Translations under genes and position numbers: made by a program
Notes under the pieces: generated by a model
The model's database searches: none
What the model was told of the DNA's origin: nothing
What the model saw: the letters and a program-made list of their open reading frames with translations, nothing else
Assembly (NCBI RefSeq): GCF_013359695.1
Contig: NZ_JABFMU010000008.1
Span: 72,860 to 136,859 of the forward strand
Direction of reading: 5' to 3'
Source of the DNA: Pseudomonas sp. C2B4
GTDB lineage: Bacteria; Pseudomonadota; Gammaproteobacteria; Pseudomonadales; Pseudomonadaceae
DNA: 64,000 bases
Shown here: positions 62,102-64,000 of the stretch, piece by piece
Position numbering within the stretch: the stretch's first letter is position 1
Layout of the letters: each line of letters begins with the position of its first letter

Positions 62102-63285
62102 TGCACACCTCTCAAGCGACTGAACCAGGACTTGGGTTTGGCCAGGCTTTCGGAGCGCTTGGTCAGACGTTCGCCGAGGGTGCGCAGGCTTTGGGTGAGG
62201 ACTTCCCTTGGCGCAAGTTCGAACAGGGTCACGCCCTGGTTCTTGGCGTTCATGCGCACCTCGGGGCTGTAGGCGAGGGTGGCGAAAATTTCCATGTCGA
62301 AGCTTTTGCCCAGCGCGTCAGAGTCCGGCGCGACGCTGCGCAGGTAGCGATCGACCAACAGCTTGGCGTGATCGAGCTTGATGCCTTTTTCACGCCACAG
62401 GTTGAGCACTGCGAGGTTGCGGCGGCAGTCGAGGACGTTTTGGTCGGTGTACCACAACAGCTTGTCGCAGTGGCTGACGAAGGTGCGCAGCGCTTCGCTG
62501 TCCGGTTGGCCGGTGAGGTTCACCACGATGTGCTGGAAATGTTGGCGCAGGGCGCTGAGCAGCATGTAAAGCTCGGCGGCGCTGGTATGTTCCAGCGGTT
62601 CATCGCTGCTGGCGTAGGCGAGGATGCGCAACCCGACTTCGCAGCGGGTGAACGCGCTGTCGATCAACGTCGCGTCCAGGCGGCGCACGTGGCGCAAGGC
62701 ATCCCCGAAATGAAACGAGCTTTCGAGGCCCAGCAGGGCCAAGCTGTCACCACGCGGCAGCCCGAGGTCAAGCAGTAGGGTTTGCTGTCCGCTCTTCTGC
62801 ACCACCTGCGCCATGTGGTTGGCGAGCAGTGCGCCATCGGCGTTGATCTGCACGCCGTACAGCATTGTCAGGCCGCCGAGCTGAGTGTTCGGGGTCACGG
62901 GCGGCAAGCGTTTGCTCAGCCGTCGCACCAGGCCGGCGACTTCGCTGGAACGTGAGCCATAAGCGACGAAGTCCCGTGCTCCGGCTCGCATGGCATTGAG
63001 CACAAGTTGGTTGTCCATGCCGTCGCCCAACGCGACGATGGCCAGCATCGGTTTGGCTTCCAGCGCGCTTTCGATTAGCGCGCACTGGGCCACCACGTGT
63101 TCACGATCGAGGCCGACGAACACCAGGCTGGCGCAGGTCACGTCCACCAGTGCCAATAGTTCGTCGAGGCCACCGCCACCGGCGCTGACCACTTGGCCCA
63201 ACGGGGCGAGGGCGCCTTGCAGCCATTCCAGGTCGGTATTGTTGCGCGTGATCGCAAGGAAGGTCTGACTCAGGTTCAGGCTCAT
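62098..63285 (-). CDS. tadZ: Tad pilus assembly protein TadZ (CpaE)
   Basis: A 395-residue TadZ. Residues 1-130 are a receiver-like domain (LVFVGLDREHVVAQCALIE, MRAGARDFVAYGSRSSEV). The C-terminal part is a ParA/MinD-like ATPase fold with QTLLLDLGLPRGDSLALLGL and VVNLTGQPDSEALRT but a degenerate P-loop. TadZ places the pilus machine at the cell pole. It overlaps the small upstream gene by three bases and tadA by four. Confidence 0.9.
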   Translation of the reverse strand: MSLNLSQTFLAITRNNTDLEWLQGALAPLGQVVSAGGGGLDELLALVDVTCASLVFVGLDREHVVAQCALIESALEAKPMLAIVALGDGMDNQLVLNAMRAGARDFVAYGSRSSEVAGLVRRLSKRLPPVTPNTQLGGLTMLYGVQINADGALLANHMAQVVQKSGQQTLLLDLGLPRGDSLALLGLESSFHFGDALRHVRRLDATLIDSAFTRCEVGLRILAYASSDEPLEHTSAAELYMLLSALRQHFQHIVVNLTGQPDSEALRTFVSHCDKLLWYTDQNVLDCRRNLAVLNLWREKGIKLDHAKLLVDRYLRSVAPDSDALGKSFDMEIFATLAYSPEVRMNAKNQGVTLFELAPREVLTQSLRTLGERLTKRSESLAKPKSWFSRLRGVQ

Positions 63286-63437
63286 TGCGATAACCCGCTG
63301 TGTTTATCGAAGTCGCCGTTTTCGAAGAAGTACAGGCAATACCAGTTCGGGAAGTAATTGCACAGTTTTTCACCGGACTGCGATGGCAGTTGTGCATTGA
63401 CGGCCAACGGTTGCACCAGGAGCGGCATCATGATCAT
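63282..63437 (-). CDS. Small secreted protein between rcpA and tadZ
   Basis: A 51-residue frame, MIMMPLLVQPLAVNA followed by QLPSQSGEKLCNYFPNWYCLYFF. The start overlaps the rcpA stop (TGATG) and the stop overlaps the tadZ start (ATGA), so it is translationally coupled on both sides. The N-terminus could be a signal peptide, and two Cys (CNYFPNWYC) could form a disulphide. It is below the usual length cut-off and easily missed. Likely a small Tad accessory. Confidence 0.7.
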   Translation of the reverse strand: MIMMPLLVQPLAVNAQLPSQSGEKLCNYFPNWYCLYFFENGDFDKHSGLSQ

Positions 63438-64000
63438 CAGCAATTCCCATTCTTCGCGATTGATCGAGGACTGAGAAAGAATGCGCCGAGGATCGGGATA
63501 TCCCCCAGCCCTGGAAACTTGTTCACTTGTGAGGTGTTTGGCGTGCTGATCAAACCGCTGATGACAAGACTTTCGCCATCGGCCAGGAAAATGCTGTTGT
63601 CGGTCGGTGAATGCCCGCCGGCATTGATCAGTTCATCCAAGGCAACGGTGAGTGCGCGCTGATCGGGACGGATCATCCGAGCCAGTTTACTGCCGGCTTC
63701 GAAGCTTTCGTCACTGAGCCAGCTACCGGTGGAGAGGGCGCGCCAAGGTGTGCGGTCAATGGCTTGATCGAGACGGGGCAGGCTGCCGGCAGGGACGGTA
63801 AGGAGTTTTTCCAGGGCCGCGTCGGTGGTGGTGATTTGCACAAACGGCGTGATGTCACGCAGCAGCACGACGACCGGTTGGCGCGTGGTGTTTTCTTTCT
63901 TTGGCACAGATGCCTGTGCGGTAGACGTCGGCGTGATGATCCCGGTCTGCGCAACGGATGCGGCGGCAGGTTGACGGGGCAGCGTGAAGCCCCAATAACC
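63437..64000 (-). CDS. rcpA: Secretin RcpA/CpaC-like, C-terminal part (window-truncated)
   Basis: The frame is open from the window edge to 63437 and gives 187 residues. The last part (DGESLVISGLISTPNTSQVNK then FPGLGDIPILGAFF) is the conserved secretin C-terminus that forms the outer-membrane pore. Upstream in the window is a variable region (QPVVVLLRDITPFVQITTTD) that I do not match well. The order secretin, small ORF, tadZ, tadA fits the Tad locus. Confidence 0.78.
   Translation of the reverse strand, partial: GYWGFTLPRQPAAASVAQTGIITPTSTAQASVPKKENTTRQPVVVLLRDITPFVQITTTDAALEKLLTVPAGSLPRLDQAIDRTPWRALSTGSWLSDESFEAGSKLARMIRPDQRALTVALDELINAGGHSPTDNSIFLADGESLVISGLISTPNTSQVNKFPGLGDIPILGAFFLSPRSIAKNGNC

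Overview
The window is a high-GC stretch of a Pseudomonas-type chromosome, probably fluorescens/syringae-related. This rests on gene families typical of the genus: a PrtN-type activator, a rulAB (umuDC) locus, a Tad pilus locus, a WS/DGAT plus patatin pair, and tRNA-Cys and tRNA-Leu targets. The call comes from recognising families by eye, with no database search. Most of the window is mobile DNA laid in series into host sites.

1-27811 is the right-hand part of prophage 1, a contractile-tailed phage with a lambda-type head (gpW, portal, ClpP-like protease, decoration protein, capsid) and a P2/Mu-type tail (gpV, W, J, I, fibre, sheath, tube, E/E', tape measure, U, X, D). It continues into a GH19 endolysin and nested Rz/Rz1. 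Distal to lysis lies AT-richer cargo. First come two unknown genes sharing an amyloid-motif-like sequence (18655-19898). Then comes a leftward set of DNA-restriction genes (20102-27512): Vsr, a 5mC methyltransferase, an McrB-like ATPase, an McrC-like/DUF2357 nuclease, an HNH nuclease and a PD-(D/E)xK protein. The prophage ends in a 51-bp 3' fragment of tRNA-Cys, read as attR; the integrase and intact tRNA-Cys should lie left of the window.

27812-32023 looks like host DNA: a small coiled-coil protein and an overlapping patatin/WS-DGAT operon. At tRNA-Leu(UAA) a second phage element begins. It has an integrase, DUF4224 protein, PrtN-like activator, CI/Cro switch, CII, TraR, a VapE-type primase-helicase, a Q-like protein, holin, and terminase small subunit. 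It stops at 42204, with no large terminase, capsid or tail genes and no recognisable right att, so it is probably a remnant.

42586-51206 carries an AAA ATPase with a zinc-hook-like CxxC and a C-terminal RX4H HEPN-type motif (RloC-like), a LysR/EamA pair, a frameshifted orphan flgE-like gene, a DUF6130-like protein, a P-loop kinase-like protein and a lipoprotein.

51549-62101 holds an SOS-boxed umuD (rulA) and a umuC (rulB) split by a ~9.8-kb GInt-type island. The island has three tyrosine recombinases, a small HTH/coiled-coil gene, and a mercury-resistance operon (merR divergent from merTPCA plus a membrane protein). A few bases beyond the umuC fragment at the right end, the sequence changes to the first codons of a tadA gene, so both umuC and the Tad pilus locus (rcpA, small ORF, tadZ, truncated tadA) are broken at one scar.
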